Positions 26,497 to 36,096 of a DNA stretch of 64,000 bases are shown here, one piece after another. The stretch is taken from positions 3,008,501 through 3,072,500 of the forward strand of contig CP081161.1 in the NCBI GenBank assembly GCA_025141675.1. The letters run 5' to 3'. A program made the translations under genes and the position numbers. The notes under the pieces are model-generated. The model made no database searches. It worked only from the letters and a program-made list of their open reading frames with translations, and was not told where the DNA came from. The DNA is from Rhodobacteraceae bacterium S2214. GTDB taxonomy: Bacteria > Pseudomonadota > Alphaproteobacteria > Rhodobacterales > Rhodobacteraceae. Position 1 is the first letter of the stretch. Each line of letters begins with the position of its first letter.

Positions 26497-27408
26497 TTAG
26501 AACGGTGCGAACCCGTCAGATTGGCTTGGTGTTTTGACCCAGCGGATATGCGGATCAATTGGCGTTGTTGATGCACCAAGCGGCGGGATTTGCCCCTGAT
26601 CGCCATAGAGCCAAAGCACGAAGTTTGACCGTTCGCCTTGCGTGATGGGCATCGATTCATGCGCGACACTGCCATGGTGGATCAGCGCGGTCCCCGGTTC
26701 GAATGTCAGTTCGCTGACTTGGCGCGTTTCACGGTCGAAGAACCGTACACCTGAGCCAGAGAATTCTTCACCCGGTAGATTCAGGTTGATGTTCAATGTG
26801 ACCGAGGACGCATCGGTATGGGCCCGCAAAGACGTATCAGCGTCCGCTTGCCATTGGATCGAAAAGCCGAAGGTTTGCGTGTCGTATCCCATCACATCAG
26901 GGAACAAGAGACGCGAAATCGGCCGCATGTAGCTATCCATCAACCCCTTGTAGAAGTCTTGGAAATTCGGTGCCGCCAGATATCCTTCGGATCGCGGGTC
27001 AAGCATCGCACCACCACGGTTCAACGAAATGCCATATGGTGGGCGTAACGGAATGCCCGCATCCGCGGTCGCAGTCATGTAGTTGCGCAGTGTCGACAGC
27101 TTTTCCGGATCAAAAAACTGGGTTTTATAAACGCCAGGGAAGACTTCGGTCCAAAGGTCCTGAACTGCGGCTTCCTGACTTGGGTCCGCCCAAGCCTGTT
27201 CCACTGCCGCGCGTAGTTTCGGATCGTAAAGGGATGCATCCAACTGGTTGGCTTTGCCGGCTTGGGTTTGTTCCCATTCCGCCCAAGCGTTTGCGAACAC
27301 GTCCTGATTTTCGTCCCAAAACCGTTGGACCGTGAAATCGCGTTGCAGCATCTGCGCGCGGGATGGTCTTTCCACCGTGCGTGCCTGATCAAGTGCGAGG
27401 TTTGTCAT
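26497..27408 (-). CDS. 2-oxoglutarate/Fe(II)-dependent oxygenase
   Basis: A 303-residue enzyme with the facial triad of the 2-oxoglutarate/Fe(II) dioxygenases: H197-x-D199 (RAHTDASSVTLNINLN), distal His near 250 (HGSVAHESMPI) and the 2-oxoglutarate-binding Arg260 (GERSNFVLWLYG). The layout matches the prolyl-4-hydroxylase-like fold, but the substrate is unknown. The N-terminal 100 residues are specific to the subfamily. It is the last gene of a three-gene minus-strand group (CmcJ-like enzyme, SDR, oxygenase; 16 nt after the SDR), opposite a LysR regulator, so it probably works in one pathway with them. Confidence 0.85.
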   Translation of the reverse strand: MTNLALDQARTVERPSRAQMLQRDFTVQRFWDENQDVFANAWAEWEQTQAGKANQLDASLYDPKLRAAVEQAWADPSQEAAVQDLWTEVFPGVYKTQFFDPEKLSTLRNYMTATADAGIPLRPPYGISLNRGGAMLDPRSEGYLAAPNFQDFYKGLMDSYMRPISRLLFPDVMGYDTQTFGFSIQWQADADTSLRAHTDASSVTLNINLNLPGEEFSGSGVRFFDRETRQVSELTFEPGTALIHHGSVAHESMPITQGERSNFVLWLYGDQGQIPPLGASTTPIDPHIRWVKTPSQSDGFAPF

Positions 27409-27424
27409 TGTTTTATCTCTCTTT

Positions 27425-28228
27425 TCAAACGCCGTCGCTGGCGGCGAGCTGTGTTGTGATGTCTATGATGCCTGCCATGACGGCAGCGCTGTGCTGCGCA
27501 TCAAGTGCCGCCGCATGAGGTAGCGCAAAGCGCTGGGCGTCGTTGTCAAAATATTTGCCAGAGGCATCGGCAAAGGACGCGCCAAGTGCGGCTTCTTTCA
27601 GAATGTCCGCGCCGATTTGCAGGTCATTGCCCGCCACGCCAAATCCTTCTTTGACCATTTTGGAAGCCAGCAGCGATCCGGGGTTCACCGCAACAATTAC
27701 CGGTCCATCCGGACGGGTTGTCGCCAGTTCGCGTGTCCAAATCGTGATCGCCAGTTTGCTTTGCGCATAGGCGCCCATGTCGTCCAGCTTCGTGCGGCCA
27801 TACATGGCATCGTTATCAACCGGTGCTTGAGCGGCTGACGATAGGTTCACGACGCGCCCGTCTTTCGGCAGCAAATCCAACAGATCAGTTGTCAGGACGT
27901 AAGGCGCGAACGTGTTCACCATAAAACGCACGTCGTAGCCGTCAGGGGTCATCACGTCTTTGGCTTTCAACACACCCGCGTTGTTGATGATCACATCAAT
28001 CTGGTCGTGGTTCGTGCGAATATCATTGGCCAACGCCTGCACATCACCGATACGCGACAGGTCAGCCGCATATGTTTCGTTTTTGCCGCCCACCTTCTGT
28101 GCTGCCGCTTCGAGTTTGGTGGTGCTGCGGCCGTGCAGCAGGATCGTGTGGCCTTCGGCAGCCAGTGTTTGCGCGGTCAACAGGCCGATGCCGTCAGTGG
28201 CCCCTGTGATAAGAATAGTCTTGGTCAT
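27425..28228 (-). CDS. Short-chain dehydrogenase/reductase
   Basis: A 267-residue NAD(P)-dependent oxidoreductase. The Rossmann motif TGATDGIG lies near residues 8-15, NNAG near 85, and the active site has Ser and Tyr-x-x-x-Lys in the pattern of retinol-dehydrogenase/WW-oxidoreductase-like SDRs (MYGRTKLDDMGAYAQSKLAITIWTREL; YAQSK is the catalytic box). HGRS after strand two favours NADP(H). The start is ATG 28228, preceded by AAGGAACG. It lies 59 nt after the CmcJ-like gene and 16 nt before the 2-oxoglutarate oxygenase gene, on the same strand. The substrate is unknown. Confidence 0.85.
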   Translation of the reverse strand: MTKTILITGATDGIGLLTAQTLAAEGHTILLHGRSTTKLEAAAQKVGGKNETYAADLSRIGDVQALANDIRTNHDQIDVIINNAGVLKAKDVMTPDGYDVRFMVNTFAPYVLTTDLLDLLPKDGRVVNLSSAAQAPVDNDAMYGRTKLDDMGAYAQSKLAITIWTRELATTRPDGPVIVAVNPGSLLASKMVKEGFGVAGNDLQIGADILKEAALGASFADASGKYFDNDAQRFALPHAAALDAQHSAAVMAGIIDITTQLAASDGV

Positions 28229-28287
28229 GATCGTTCCTTTCAATGCAGCGCATCACGCAACTGCATGTTTTTGTTCGGTTTCGAATT

Positions 28288-29067
28288 TTAGTAGCGCACC
28301 AATGTGCGGCTCTCGATGCTTTTGCGGATCGTGTGAATTGTCGGATCTTCGACCATATCCAAGGCACTGTGCCCGACGGACGGTCGCCCGCGATTGTCAA
28401 AGATGTTGAAATAGGCCACGTCGTCCGGCGTCATTTTGGACATGTAAATCCATTCGTGATCATCGTTTGCAGCCAAGCCCATGATCTGCCCTTTTCGGTC
28501 AGGGTAGATCAGGTCGAGCAGTATCCAGTCATCATCCGCCACGCTTTCAGGCAGGATGAAGCCCAACGGCGCAGAGTTGATGGCTGCGCCAACGGGCCGC
28601 CAAACGTTGATGAAGGCGTAGTGCCCAGCGCTCCAGTCGGCGGCGCGGTCTTCGCCCAAGATATCAACTAACCGTTGCTTGGCACCGTGCAGGCTATAGT
28701 CGCTGTGCACGTTGCGTGCCGGTTTACGGTCGGCGTCGGGGTCGTCCACACGCACCGTGTGATCGAAAATGATGACCTCTTTCGCGGCGACTTCGGTCGT
28801 CAGAAGTTCCGTCAATTCAGCATCGTATGCGGGCCGCCAGTCGACGCTGTCGTCAAATGACCGCACAACCGATGGGTAGTTGGTGAAGCCGACCGACGCA
28901 TCGTCGAAAGTTGCATCAACGCCAACTGCGCGTTCGTCAAAAACAGTCACCTGCGTTGGTGCGAGTTCCGGCGAAATTAGGTTACCCACGATCCCACCTG
29001 CGTCCAGTTCAAACGCCTGCCGTTCCGGTTTGTGGACATGATAGTTTACTGTCGCTGTCTGGGTCAT
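28288..29067 (-). CDS. CmcJ/NvfI (AsaB)-like oxidoreductase
   Basis: A 259-residue protein of the family that includes fungal AsaB-type hydroxylase/desaturases and bacterial CmcJ-like proteins. Family features visible are IIFDHTVRVDD, then NVHSDYSLHGA (putative metal-binding H-x-D), FINVWRPVG and the later DLIYPDRKGQIMGLAANDDHEWIYMSKMTPDDVAYFNIFDNRG. Members are thought to be non-haem iron and 2-oxoglutarate-linked enzymes acting on natural products; the bacterial substrate is not known. First gene of the minus-strand group, transcribed away from the LysR gene at 29164. Both the family call and the oxygenase role come from motif memory. Confidence 0.72.
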   Translation of the reverse strand: MTQTATVNYHVHKPERQAFELDAGGIVGNLISPELAPTQVTVFDERAVGVDATFDDASVGFTNYPSVVRSFDDSVDWRPAYDAELTELLTTEVAAKEVIIFDHTVRVDDPDADRKPARNVHSDYSLHGAKQRLVDILGEDRAADWSAGHYAFINVWRPVGAAINSAPLGFILPESVADDDWILLDLIYPDRKGQIMGLAANDDHEWIYMSKMTPDDVAYFNIFDNRGRPSVGHSALDMVEDPTIHTIRKSIESRTLVRY

Positions 29068-29163
29068 GGGATATTCCTTTGTGCGTCTTGACCTTTGACA
29101 TACCCTTTCTAAAAAATATAAAAACTAGCGTTAAATGAATTCACTATTCAGGAAATGAATATA

Positions 29164-30075
29164 ATGGACACACAAAGCCTGCGTCTGTTTGTGCTTGCCA
29201 GTGAGACCCTGAACATCAGCGCAGCAGGTCGTACGCTGGGGATGGCGCCCGCTGTGGCGAGTACACGCATTGCCAAACTGGAACGTTTCTTGGGAGTGGA
29301 GTTGTTGCACCGATCAACCCGCAAGGTGTCTTTGTCCGTCGAAGGACACGATTTCCTGCCCTACGCCCGCGAGATGATCGCCCAAGAAGAAGCCGCCGTC
29401 GCGGCCCTTGGGAAAGGTCAGGCGCAGATCAGCGGCACATTGCGTTTTACCGCACCCAGTACATTTGCGCAGATCTATATCGCCCCGCTGCTGCCCCAAT
29501 TCATGGACCAACACCCCGACCTGACGCTGGATTTGCACCTGTCAGACGCGCAATTCGACTTGATCGAAGGCAGCTACGATCTGGCCCTGCGCAACGCGGT
29601 TCTGGCCGACAGTAGCTTGACTGCGCGCAAGTTGGCTGACGATGCGCGCGTTTTGTGCGCCTCTCCTGCATATCTGGACCGGTACGGCGTGCCGCAAAAT
29701 GCGGACGACCTTGTGGCGCATCGATTGATCGCGTTTCAAAACCTCGATCCTAAAGGGTTGATCGCGGCGGATGGCACGCAGGCTGAATTCGAACCGAAAC
29801 GCGCCGCACACCGTTTGGTTCTGAACGACGGCTTGACCCAAAAGCGGGCCACGCTGGATGGTGCCGGGATATCGATCAATTCGATGTGGCTTGTGCACGA
29901 CGCGATCGCGGATGGCACATTGGTGCGCGTGCTGCCCGACTACGAAGTCGCACGAAAACCCGCGCTTTGGCTGATCTATCCGAAAAGCAATATCGTCTCG
30001 ACCAAGGTCCGCGTGTTTATGGATTTCCTGATCAAGCATATCGGGAACGCGCCCGTCTGGCGCATTGATCAATAG
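29164..30075 (+). CDS. LysR-family transcriptional regulator
   Basis: A 303-residue regulator: winged helix-turn-helix at residues about 1-60 (SLRLFVLASETLNISAAGRTLGMAPAVASTRIAKLERFLGVELLHRSTR is the family pattern, given in part) and a periplasmic-binding-protein-like effector domain in residues about 90-295. It resembles the DsdC/AaeR-like group of LysR proteins with a short effector domain. The start ATG 29164 is spaced properly from AGGAA at 29151-29155; an earlier ATG at 29155 overlaps that site. It is divergent from the CmcJ-like/SDR/oxygenase genes, its likely targets; the SDR at 30163 follows on the same strand. Confidence 0.92.
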   Translation: MDTQSLRLFVLASETLNISAAGRTLGMAPAVASTRIAKLERFLGVELLHRSTRKVSLSVEGHDFLPYAREMIAQEEAAVAALGKGQAQISGTLRFTAPSTFAQIYIAPLLPQFMDQHPDLTLDLHLSDAQFDLIEGSYDLALRNAVLADSSLTARKLADDARVLCASPAYLDRYGVPQNADDLVAHRLIAFQNLDPKGLIAADGTQAEFEPKRAAHRLVLNDGLTQKRATLDGAGISINSMWLVHDAIADGTLVRVLPDYEVARKPALWLIYPKSNIVSTKVRVFMDFLIKHIGNAPVWRIDQ

Positions 30076-30100
30076 CGCTGCGATAGTGTTTGCCCGATCC

Positions 30101-30133
30101 CGTTTCGCGTGGTTACATCGATCACGCGAAACG
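30101..30133. promoter_or_regulatory. Perfect inverted repeat after the LysR gene
   Basis: CGTTTCGCGTG (30101-30111) and CACGCGAAACG (30123-30133) flank an 11-nt loop. It lies 25 nt after the LysR stop and 30 nt before the next start, where a terminator or an operator for the SDR gene would sit. There is no T-run. Confidence 0.45.
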
Positions 30134-30162
30134 CGCTGGCGACCAACAAGGTATATAAATTC

Positions 30163-30936
30163 ATGACACGACTTACTGGAAAATCTGCTCTGATTACGGG
30201 GGCCGGACGCGGTATTGGGCGCGGCTTTGCGGAAAGCTATATCGCGGAAGGTGCGACCGTCGGGATTGCTGATATCGACTACGATCTGGCAAGCCAGACT
30301 GCGAAAGAGCTGGGCGATGCCGCCTACCCCGTTCAGATTGATGTCAGCCAGCAAGACAGTATTGATGCCGCGATTGCGCGTGTCGTGGATCACGCGGGAA
30401 AGCTGGATATCCTTGTGAACAATGCTGCCCTGTTTGATGCCAGCGAAACCGTCGACATCACGCGGGCGACCTACGACAAGCTTTATGCCGTGAACGTGGC
30501 GGGGACGTTGTTCACGATGCAGGCTGCGGCTGCGCAGATGATCAAACAGGGACATGGCGGCAAGATCATCAACATGGCGTCGCAGGCAGGACGACGGGGT
30601 GAACCGTTGGTGCTGGTCTATTGTTCGACCAAGGCGGCCGTGATTTCGATGACGCAGTCGGCTGGGCTTGATCTGATCCGCCACGGGATCAACGTGAATG
30701 CAATCGCCCCCGGCGTTGTGGACGGCGCGCATTGGGAACACGTGGATTCGATGTTCGCCAAACTGGAAGGTAAACCGCTTGGCCAGAAAAAAGCCGAGGT
30801 CGCGGCGAGCGTGCCTGCTGGTCGGTTCGCCGTGCCCGATGATCTTGCGCCAATGGCTGTTTTTCTTGCCTCATCAGATTCAGATTATGTCGTGTCACAA
30901 ACCTATAACGTTGATGGTGGACAATGGATGAGCTGA
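30163..30936 (+). CDS. Sorbitol dehydrogenase-like SDR (SmoS/PolS type)
   Basis: A 257-residue classical SDR: TGAGRGIG (residues 11-18), ADIDYD after strand two (favours NAD+), NNAAL, catalytic Ser in NMASQAGRRGE and YCSTK for the Tyr-Lys pair. Overall, including KIINMASQAGRRGE, GINVNAIAPGVVDG and the C-terminal YNVDGGQWMS, it matches the polyol dehydrogenase SmoS of Rhodobacter (D-sorbitol to D-fructose), from memory of that family. No polyol ABC transporter adjoins it, so the physiological polyol is uncertain. ATG 30163 is chosen because the fold begins here; an earlier start at 30109 is inside the inverted repeat. Confidence 0.85.
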   Translation: MTRLTGKSALITGAGRGIGRGFAESYIAEGATVGIADIDYDLASQTAKELGDAAYPVQIDVSQQDSIDAAIARVVDHAGKLDILVNNAALFDASETVDITRATYDKLYAVNVAGTLFTMQAAAAQMIKQGHGGKIINMASQAGRRGEPLVLVYCSTKAAVISMTQSAGLDLIRHGINVNAIAPGVVDGAHWEHVDSMFAKLEGKPLGQKKAEVAASVPAGRFAVPDDLAPMAVFLASSDSDYVVSQTYNVDGGQWMS

Positions 30937-31024
30937 TAGACGCCCGTCTGTCAGTGTAAACCAACCTCCGCTGAAGGCGTTGAAACTGCTTGACCGAATC
31001 TTTATTTCTAATATTCATGAAATT

Positions 31025-31876
31025 ATGGAAGATGTATTAATCACGCGCCTCTCGACCTTAAGCCATCCGCAACGGATGGCCGTCTTTCGTCTGCTGATGC
31101 GGCGTTGTCCGGACGCCCTGCCCGCAGGTGAGATTGCCGACGTTTTGCAGCTGAAAGCCAGCACTGCATCCGTTTATCTGTCTGCCCTGACGCAATCAGG
31201 TTTGATCACGCAACAGCGGCGCGGCACGAGTTTGCTGTATGCCGTGAACCTTGATGCCGCCCGTGACGTTGTGTCTGGCCTGTTTATGGATTGTTGTCGC
31301 GGTCGCGCGGATCTGTGCCCGCCCGGATTTCCGCAAACGGATGCAGACCAGCCGCGCCCCGATGACCAGAAATTCAACGTTCTTTTTGTCTGCACGGGTA
31401 ATTCTGCACGTTCGATCATTGCCGAAACCATTCTGCGCGATATCGCAGGTGATCGGTTTAACGCCTATTCTGCAGGCACGGCCCATCGGTCGGACCTGAA
31501 CCCGATTGCGGTCGAAATGTTGAACGGCAAGGGCCATGACACCACACAGTTACGGTCCAAGAACGTGTGGGTTTATCAGGGTGATGACGCGCCGCAGATG
31601 GATTTTGTGTTTACCGTTTGTGACCACGCCGCGAATGAAGATTGCCCAACCTGGCCAGGCCAGCCTGTGTCCGGTCACTGGGGCATGCCTGATCCCGTGA
31701 AGGCCGTAGGAACGGACGCGGAAAAACGGCTCGCTTTTCATGAAACCTATGGCGCGCTGCACCATCGGCTGCGCGCGTTCACATCACTATCGTTCGCGTC
31801 TTTGGATCGCGGATCATTGCAAAAAACTGTCGATCAGATCGGCGCTGACATTATCAAACAGGACGAAAACCAATGA
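31025..31876 (+). CDS. ArsR-type repressor fused to an LMW-PTP arsenate reductase
   Basis: A 283-residue two-domain protein. Residues about 1-85 form a winged-helix ArsR domain ([19 protein letters not shown]...[19 protein letters not shown]). Cys90, Cys91 and Cys98 ([10 protein letters not shown]) lie directly after the domain and may sense As(III). Residues about 117-265 are a low-molecular-weight phosphatase/arsenate-reductase domain with the C-x5-R-S loop (CTGNSARS, Cys123 to Arg129). First gene of an operon with a GAPDH and ArsJ (ATGA overlaps). The fusion couples sensing to reduction, an unusual economy. Start at ATG 31025, as the HTH begins here. Confidence 0.88.
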   Translation: MEDVLITRLSTLSHPQRMAVFRLLMRRCPDALPAGEIADVLQLKASTASVYLSALTQSGLITQQRRGTSLLYAVNLDAARDVVSGLFMDCCRGRADLCPPGFPQTDADQPRPDDQKFNVLFVCTGNSARSIIAETILRDIAGDRFNAYSAGTAHRSDLNPIAVEMLNGKGHDTTQLRSKNVWVYQGDDAPQMDFVFTVCDHAANEDCPTWPGQPVSGHWGMPDPVKAVGTDAEKRLAFHETYGALHHRLRAFTSLSFASLDRGSLQKTVDQIGADIIKQDENQ

Positions 31877-32871
31877 CCACATATGCATTGAACGGCCTCG
31901 GCCGGATCGGGAAACTGGCGCTGCGCCCTTTGTTGGAAAGCGGTGCAAAGATCGCGTTTATCAACGACGCTGTGGGTGATCCCGAAATGCACGCCCATCT
32001 GTTGGAATTCGATTCGGTTCACGGACGGTGGCCTGCGGAATTTGCAGCAAATGACCAATCGATCACGATTGACGGCCAGACGATCCCCGTGACCAAGACC
32101 CGCAATCTGGACGAGTTGCCGCTAGATGGCGTTGACGTCATGATCGACTGCACCGGCGCGTTCAAGACAGAAGCCGCGCTCGCCCCCTATTTCGCTGCTG
32201 GCATCAAGAAGGTGGTTGTATCGGCCCCCGTGAAAGACGGCCCGACCGCAAATGTTGTCTACGGCGTAAACGACGATATCTACGATCCCGCGCAGCACGA
32301 TATCGTCACCGCAGCAAGCTGCACGACGAACTGCTTGGCCCCTGTCGTCAAAGTTCTTCTTGATGGGATCGGCATCAAACACGGATCGATCACAACGATC
32401 CACGACGTGACCAACACGCAGACCATTGTGGACCGCCCCGCAAAAGATTTGCGCCGCGCGCGATCTGCCCTGACGAACCTGATCCCCACGACAACCGGAT
32501 CGGCCACGGCGATTACGCTGATCTATCCGGAATTGAAGGGTAAACTGAACGGCCATGCTGTGCGCGTCCCGCTGTTGAACGCATCGATCACGGATTGCGT
32601 ATTCGAAATGGCCCGCGAGACAACCGTCGAAGAAGTGAACGGCCTTTTCAAAGCCGCCTCAGAAGGCCCACTAAAAGGTATTCTGGGGTATGAGACTCGC
32701 CCGCTCGTGTCGTCCGATTACACCAATGACAAACGCAGCAGCATCGTTGATGCGCCATCAACGATGGTTGTGAACGGCACGCAGTTGAAGGTCTACGCGT
32801 GGTACGACAACGAATATGGCTATGCGCACCGTTTGGTGGACGTAGCGTTGATGGTGGGCGGCAAGCTATGA
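31873..32871 (+). CDS. ArsJ-associated glyceraldehyde-3-phosphate dehydrogenase
   Basis: A 332-residue type [19 protein letters not shown] (NAD binding), catalytic Cys150 ([11 protein letters not shown]) and [11 protein letters not shown] at the C-terminus. In the arsJ context such an enzyme uses arsenate instead of phosphate to form 1-arseno-3-phosphoglycerate, which ArsJ exports (established for this gene pair). It overlaps the fusion gene and arsJ as ATGA on both sides. A glycolytic role cannot be excluded, but the operon makes arsenate detoxification the better inference. No other GAPDH gene is in the window. Confidence 0.92.
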   Translation: MTTYALNGLGRIGKLALRPLLESGAKIAFINDAVGDPEMHAHLLEFDSVHGRWPAEFAANDQSITIDGQTIPVTKTRNLDELPLDGVDVMIDCTGAFKTEAALAPYFAAGIKKVVVSAPVKDGPTANVVYGVNDDIYDPAQHDIVTAASCTTNCLAPVVKVLLDGIGIKHGSITTIHDVTNTQTIVDRPAKDLRRARSALTNLIPTTTGSATAITLIYPELKGKLNGHAVRVPLLNASITDCVFEMARETTVEEVNGLFKAASEGPLKGILGYETRPLVSSDYTNDKRSSIVDAPSTMVVNGTQLKVYAWYDNEYGYAHRLVDVALMVGGKL

Positions 32872-34124
32872 CACGTCCCGCGGGGTTTGCGGCCTACGTC
32901 ACGGTCACTGCGGCCTATTGGGCCTTTATGTTGACCGATGGCGCGTTGCGGATGCTGGTGCTTTTGCACTTTCACACCATCGGATTTTCACCTGTTCAAC
33001 TGGCCTACCTGTTCGTCCTGTACGAAATTGCAGGCGTGGTGACGAACCTGTCCGCAGGCTGGATTGCCGCGCGGTTCGGTTTGACGTCGACGCTATATGC
33101 GGGTCTGTCGTTGCAGGTGATTGCCTTGCTCGCGCTAACGCAGCTTGATCCCGCTTGGACCATCACCGCATCCGTGGTCTTCGTGATGTTGGTGCAAGGA
33201 CTGTCTGGCGTTGCCAAAGACCTTGCGAAGATGAGTTCGAAAAGTGCCGTCAAAATTCTTGCCCCGACTGAAGGCGCTGGGCTTTTCCGCTGGGTCGCGG
33301 TGTTGACCGGATCAAAGAACGCGGTGAAAGGATGCGGTTTTTTGCTGGGCGCTGTTGTGCTTGGGGTGTTCGGGTTCATTCCGTCCGTTTTGACTATGGC
33401 CGCGATCCTGTTCTTGATCTTGGTTGTGGTGGTGCTGACAATGCCCAAGGGGCTGCCCGTGGGCCGCAAGGACGCGAAGTTTTCCGAGGTTATGTCCAAG
33501 AACAGCAATATTAACTGGCTCAGCGCCGCCCGCGTCTTTCTGTTTGGTGCACGCGACGTTTGGTTCGTGGTCGGCATACCGATCTATTTCTATGCCGTGC
33601 TGTCCGATGGCAGCGAAGCCGGAAACCGCGCCGCGTTCTTTATGATCGGGTCGTTTATGGCGGTCTGGACGATCCTGTATGGGATTGTGCAAGGCGCGGC
33701 CCCCCGCATCCTGAAAGCCGCATCACGGTCCGAGACGGATATGCTGGGTTTGGCGCGACGCTGGGTCGGGTTTTTGGCCGTTGTTCCAGTTGTCTTGGCC
33801 GCTGTCGTCTGGATGCCGCCAAGCCCCGTGTTGACGATAGGCGTTGTGCTGGGGTTGCTTGTTTTTGGGGCCATCTTTGCCGTGAATTCCGCGCTGCATT
33901 CTTATCTCATCCTCAGTTTCACCGACACGGGGCGGGTCACAATGGACGTCGGGTTTTACTATATGGCGAATGCGGCGGGCCGATTGATTGGCACGGTTCT
34001 GTCAGGGCTGACCTATCAGATCGGCGGCTTGTCCCTGTGTCTGGGAACGGCGGCGGTCATGATCCTGCTGAGCATGCTCTGTGCGGGGCAATTGCGCCCG
34101 CGCCCAGCTCCACAAATGGCTTAA
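32868..34124 (+). CDS. arsJ: ArsJ organoarsenical efflux permease (MFS)
   Basis: A 418-residue major-facilitator transporter with 12 predicted helices and the ArsJ opening ([32 protein letters not shown] in pattern, shortened here). It exports 1-arseno-3-phosphoglycerate made by the GAPDH encoded upstream. The start ATG 32868 overlaps the GAPDH stop as ATGA. Its own stop TAA (34122-34124) overlaps the stop of the convergent racemase-like gene, so the two converge without a terminator. Confidence 0.93.
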   Translation: MTRPAGFAAYVTVTAAYWAFMLTDGALRMLVLLHFHTIGFSPVQLAYLFVLYEIAGVVTNLSAGWIAARFGLTSTLYAGLSLQVIALLALTQLDPAWTITASVVFVMLVQGLSGVAKDLAKMSSKSAVKILAPTEGAGLFRWVAVLTGSKNAVKGCGFLLGAVVLGVFGFIPSVLTMAAILFLILVVVVLTMPKGLPVGRKDAKFSEVMSKNSNINWLSAARVFLFGARDVWFVVGIPIYFYAVLSDGSEAGNRAAFFMIGSFMAVWTILYGIVQGAAPRILKAASRSETDMLGLARRWVGFLAVVPVVLAAVVWMPPSPVLTIGVVLGLLVFGAIFAVNSALHSYLILSFTDTGRVTMDVGFYYMANAAGRLIGTVLSGLTYQIGGLSLCLGTAAVMILLSMLCAGQLRPRPAPQMA

Positions 34125-34792
34125 CCTAAGAAATCCGGATGCACGGTGTTTGGGCGGACATTTTCGATCAAGCTCAGTATGTCCATCACCGGAAGCCCAA
34201 AGGCGGCCACCAGCGCCGCCTTGTAGGGCGGCAGATTGGTGCATTCGAGCAGGATATGTTTGTGGTGCGGAGTTAAGGCCCTGCGCACGGTTTCCACGAC
34301 TTCAACACGTGCCACATCAGGATCAAGATTAGGCTGATCGCCCGCGATCACCTGCCGCAGATGCGAATCCTTTGGCAAGCCAACGATGCCGGTTGCATGA
34401 TCCGCGAACGCGCCTAGATGGGCGGGCGTCAAACTGCCCGCATCGAATGTCAGTATCAGGATCTCGGCGGGTGCGTAACGCTGTGCCAAATCGTGCAGGC
34501 CGACCAATGCGGAACTGATAAATGGTTTGCGCGTCAGACCAGCAAGATGGTCCTGCCAGAATGATAGAAAACCGCAGGACGTGACGATGACGTCGCCTTT
34601 TGCGTGCTGAATGGCCTCCGCAAATGGCGCGATGTTGATCTGGTCGGGTTTGTCCGTGACGACACCCGCGACCGTCGCTTGGGGGATGCGGATAATTTCT
34701 GCCATCGCCGTGTAGGTCTGCGGACATCCCACATCGCCCGGTATGCGCGGAAAATGCGTGTCGAGCTGTAGGATCGTGACAGCGGGCCGCAT
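34121..34792 (-). CDS. Aspartate/glutamate racemase-family protein
   Basis: A 223-residue protein of the Asp/Glu/hydantoin racemase superfamily: two cysteines in the usual positions of the two half sites, in VIVTSCGFLSFWQ (Cys near 77) and HILLECTNLPPY (Cys near 188), would act as the general acid/base pair. The substrate could be an amino acid or hydantoin. It is the last gene of the DadA/TRAP cluster, its ATG lying 2 nt after the DctM stop, so it is co-expressed with uptake and oxidation of a D-amino acid-like compound. A maleate isomerase-type activity is a less likely alternative. Confidence 0.78.
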   Translation of the reverse strand: MRPAVTILQLDTHFPRIPGDVGCPQTYTAMAEIIRIPQATVAGVVTDKPDQINIAPFAEAIQHAKGDVIVTSCGFLSFWQDHLAGLTRKPFISSALVGLHDLAQRYAPAEILILTFDAGSLTPAHLGAFADHATGIVGLPKDSHLRQVIAGDQPNLDPDVARVEVVETVRRALTPHHKHILLECTNLPPYKAALVAAFGLPVMDILSLIENVRPNTVHPDFLG

Positions 34793-34794
34793 AT

Positions 34795-36096
34795 CTATTG
34801 CCTGATATTGTTGGGCAGCCATGTCGCCAATTGTGGGAACGCGACGAGGATCACAACCATCAACAACATCAGGCCAACCATCGGGATAGCAGTTTTCGAG
34901 ATATAGCCGATTTCGTGCCGCGTCATGCCTTGCAAGACGAACAGGTTGAACCCGATGGGCGGCGTGACCTGCGCCATTTCCACGACCACAACAATGAAAA
35001 TGCCGAACCAGATGACATCGATGCCTGCTTGGCGGATCATCGGTTCCACGATCGCCATCGTCAGAACAACCGATGAAATACCATCAAGGAACATGCCGAG
35101 GACGACGTAGAATAAGGTCAGTGCCGCGATCAGGGTGATGGGCGATAGCTGCATTTCGTCAATCCAAGCGGCCAAGGCACGTGGCAGGCCGGTAAAGCCC
35201 ATCGAAAGTGACAGGAACGCGGCTCCCATCAGAATGAGCGCGATCATGGCAGAGGTGCGTGTGGCCCCCATCAGGCTTTCGATGAATGCGCTAAGTGTCA
35301 GGGATCGTTGGAACATCGCAAGGATGAGCGATCCGAGAACACCGACCGCCGCCGCCTCTGTTGCTGTTGCCCAACCGAAATACATCGACCCGATGACCGC
35401 GAAGACGAGGCAGAGCACGGGGATCAGGAAACGGCTTTCGGCGAGCATTTCACCAAAGCGCATCGCGGGTTCTGGCGCTGGGCGTTGGTCCGGTTTCACG
35501 AAATGCCAGACCATGATGTAGGACATGAATAGGCCCGCCAGCACGAGACCCGGCAGGATGCCCGCCATGAAGAGTTTGATGATGCTTTCGTTGATTGAGA
35601 CGCCGTAGACGATCAGCGTCAGCGACGGCGGGATCATCAGGCCAAGCGTTGCCGCCCCCGCCAATGTGCCCACAATCATGTATTCTGGGTAGCCGCGTTT
35701 GCGCAGTTCGGGGATCGACATTTTGCCGACGGTGGTCAGCGTTGCCGCCGAAGACCCTGAAACCGCTGCGAAAATTGTGCAGCCCGCAATGTTGGTATGC
35801 AACAGGCCACCCGGCAGGAACCGCATCCATGGGGCAAGGCCGCGGAACATGTCTTGGGATAATCGTGTGCGGTACAGGATTTCGCCCATCCAGATAAACA
35901 GCGGCAGTGCGGTCAGGGTCCAACTGCTGGCCCCTGTCCAGATCGTGGTGATCATTGCGTCGCCTGCAGGGCGGGTCGTGAACAGTTCCATCCCGACCCA
36001 AGCGACGCCCATCAACGCGAGGCCAATCCAGATGGATGATCCTAGTAAGGTGAAGAGAACAAAGAGAAAAACGATGGTGGCGTAGGCTTCGGTCAT
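34795..36096 (-). CDS. dctM: TRAP transporter large permease (DctM)
   Basis: A 433-residue membrane protein of the TRAP DctM family, the Na+-coupled translocator with about 12 helices. Typical stretches are visible (FGIFIVVVVEMAQVTPPIGFNLFVLQ near the end, VSGSSAATLTTVGKMSIPELRKRGY). Start at ATG 36096, overlapping the DctQ stop as ATGA. In a dadA-dctP-dctQ-dctM-racemase operon on the minus strand. Confidence 0.94.
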   Translation of the reverse strand: MTEAYATIVFLFVLFTLLGSSIWIGLALMGVAWVGMELFTTRPAGDAMITTIWTGASSWTLTALPLFIWMGEILYRTRLSQDMFRGLAPWMRFLPGGLLHTNIAGCTIFAAVSGSSAATLTTVGKMSIPELRKRGYPEYMIVGTLAGAATLGLMIPPSLTLIVYGVSINESIIKLFMAGILPGLVLAGLFMSYIMVWHFVKPDQRPAPEPAMRFGEMLAESRFLIPVLCLVFAVIGSMYFGWATATEAAAVGVLGSLILAMFQRSLTLSAFIESLMGATRTSAMIALILMGAAFLSLSMGFTGLPRALAAWIDEMQLSPITLIAALTLFYVVLGMFLDGISSVVLTMAIVEPMIRQAGIDVIWFGIFIVVVVEMAQVTPPIGFNLFVLQGMTRHEIGYISKTAIPMVGLMLLMVVILVAFPQLATWLPNNIRQ

